5,713 nt of DNA from an uncultured Bacilli bacterium (GTDB taxonomy: Bacteria > Bacillota_I > Bacilli_A > RF39 > UBA660): assembly GCA_947632295.1 (NCBI GenBank), contig CANROQ010000060.1:1-5713 (forward strand). The letters are read 5' to 3'. Positions 5,366-5,713 of the stretch are shown here, piece by piece. The position numbers and the translations under genes were made by a program. A model generated the notes under the pieces. It worked only from the letters and a program-made list of their open reading frames with translations, was not told the DNA's origin and did not search any database. How positions within the stretch are numbered: the first letter of the stretch is position 1; every line of letters starts with the position of its first letter.

Positions 5366-5430
5366 GAAAAAAATTGCAAAATTTAATCATTCTATAAAAA
5401 GTATTAGATATATATTTTGTATTTTGCAAT
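5366..5430 (-). repeat. 10-bp perfect inverted repeat with long loop and T-run
   Basis: ATTGCAAAAT (5373-5382 on the plus strand) and ATTTTGCAAT (5421-5430) are perfect inverted copies 38 bases apart. On the minus strand the second arm leads directly into a run of T broken by one C (5373 down to 5361). A long-loop backup terminator behind the Rpn-family gene is one reading; the end repeats of a small decayed element are another. Confidence 0.5.
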
Positions 5431-5439
5431 AAATCAATC

Positions 5440-5478
5440 AAAAAAAATTATAATGTTTTTAATTCATTATAATTTTTT
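5440..5478 (-). terminator. Rho-independent terminator of the Rpn-family gene
   Basis: On the minus strand AAAAAATTATAATG (5478-5465) pairs perfectly over 14 bases with CATTATAATTTTTT (5455-5442) around a nine-base loop, and the T-run continues to eight (down to 5440). It begins about 23 bases after the stop codon of the gene at 5502. There is only one G-C pair, but the stem length and T-tract make it convincing. Confidence 0.8.
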
Positions 5479-5501
5479 AATAATTTATATTAACAATTAT
5501 T

Positions 5502-5713
5502 TTATCTCAAAGCATTTATTTCTTCTATGGATAAATTGGTATATTTTGAAATTAGTGCAATATCTACTTTTTCTTCTAACATGTTTTTAGCAATATCGAT
5601 AGTTTTATTTTTTTCACCTTGGGTAATACCTAAAGTCTTACCTTGAGCAATTCCAACATTAACACCATCTTCATAAGCAGCATCATAATTTTCCTCTTCT
5701 TCCATCCACATCT
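5502..5713 (-). CDS. Rpn/PD-(D/E)XK nuclease-transposase family protein, C-terminal fragment
   Basis: Only the last 70 or so codons are in the window; the gene continues past the right edge, so the nuclease core is unseen. The visible part reads MWMEEEENYDAAYEDG, then a glycine-spaced stretch with the repeated unit GI.QGKTLGITQGEK, then the helical end IAKNMLEEKVDIALISKYTNLSIEEINALR. This acidic linker, the (E/Q)G-rich repeat and the 'IAKxML...I..T.LS.EEI..L' ending are typical of the tails of Rpn-like proteins (PD-(D/E)XK nuclease family transposases, COG5464), which are often multicopy in Firmicutes and linked to recA-independent recombination. The Met at 5709-5711 is not a start but an internal residue. 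Whether the full gene is intact cannot be judged. A terminator follows. Confidence 0.8.
   Translation of the reverse strand, partial: MWMEEEENYDAAYEDGVNVGIAQGKTLGITQGEKNKTIDIAKNMLEEKVDIALISKYTNLSIEEINALR

Larger units (their letters stand above)
5205..5501. other. Non-coding gap between the Rpn-family gene and the SpoIIB-like operon
   Basis: This 297-base stretch is extremely AT-rich and holds no convincing gene. On the minus strand it contains, in order, the Rpn-gene terminator (5440-5478), a 10-bp inverted repeat with T-run (5366-5430), an orphan Shine-Dalgarno AAAGAAGGAG (5351-5360) not followed by a usable start codon, a 7-bp stem (5328-5350), a possible promoter (5278-5308), and a small 6-bp hairpin CAAGAT/ATCTTG with a five-base loop (5234-5250) shortly before the SpoIIB-like start. 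Confidence 0.7.

Noticed and set aside
5373..5430. Possible MITE or miniature inverted-repeat element
   Set aside because: Only 58 bases with 10-bp ends, and flanking AAA on both sides is not a credible target duplication in A-rich DNA. Kept only as one reading of the inverted repeat.

Overview
The window is very AT-rich, roughly a quarter G+C by eye, with short intergenic gaps. Every gene I can support lies on the minus strand. All Trp codons I checked are TGG, and no gene is broken by TGA, so the standard bacterial code applies. Together with spoIVFA, spoIVFB and a SpoIIB-like gene, this points to a low-GC, spore-forming (or formerly spore-forming) Firmicute, probably Bacilli, Erysipelotrichia or an RF39-like gut lineage. 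I see no CRISPR array, tRNA, rRNA or complete insertion sequence.

Reading in the direction of transcription, from high to low coordinates: (1) 5502-5713 is the C-terminal end of an Rpn/PD-(D/E)XK nuclease-transposase family protein, followed by a strong hairpin terminator at 5440-5478. (2) 5205-5501 is a non-coding gap with two further inverted repeats and an orphan Shine-Dalgarno sequence. (3) 5204-2784 is a tight cluster: a small membrane-anchored SPOR-like protein (SpoIIB-like), radC, mreC and mreD, with overlapping ends or gaps of only a few bases. (4) An AT-only hairpin at 2748-2778 separates mreD from the overlapping pair spoIVFA-spoIVFB (2721-1356). (5) A consensus-like sigma-A promoter inside the last codons of spoIVFB starts a new unit: an L21 leader RNA, then rplU (L21), prp (the protease that trims L27) and rpmA (L27), closed by a terminator at 294-322. 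(6) 1-152 is the start of an unrecognised conserved protein with its own promoter.

The order spoIIB-like, radC, mreC, mreD, spoIVFA, spoIVFB, rplU, prp, rpmA is that of the Bacillus subtilis region spoIIB-maf-radC-mreBCD-minCD-spoIVFAB-rplU-ysxB-rpmA-spo0B-obg. Here maf, mreB, minC, minD, spo0B and obg are missing from their expected places. The window is thus a compact version of an ancient cluster that joins cell-wall elongation (MreC/MreD), engulfment and sigma-K activation during sporulation (SpoIIB-like, SpoIVFA/SpoIVFB), and large-subunit ribosome assembly (L21, Prp, L27). I found no undescribed system. The points most worth a second look are the condensed synteny, the promoter plus leader embedded at the end of spoIVFB, the reduced SpoIIB and SpoIVFB proteins, and the unexplained structured gap at 5205-5440.
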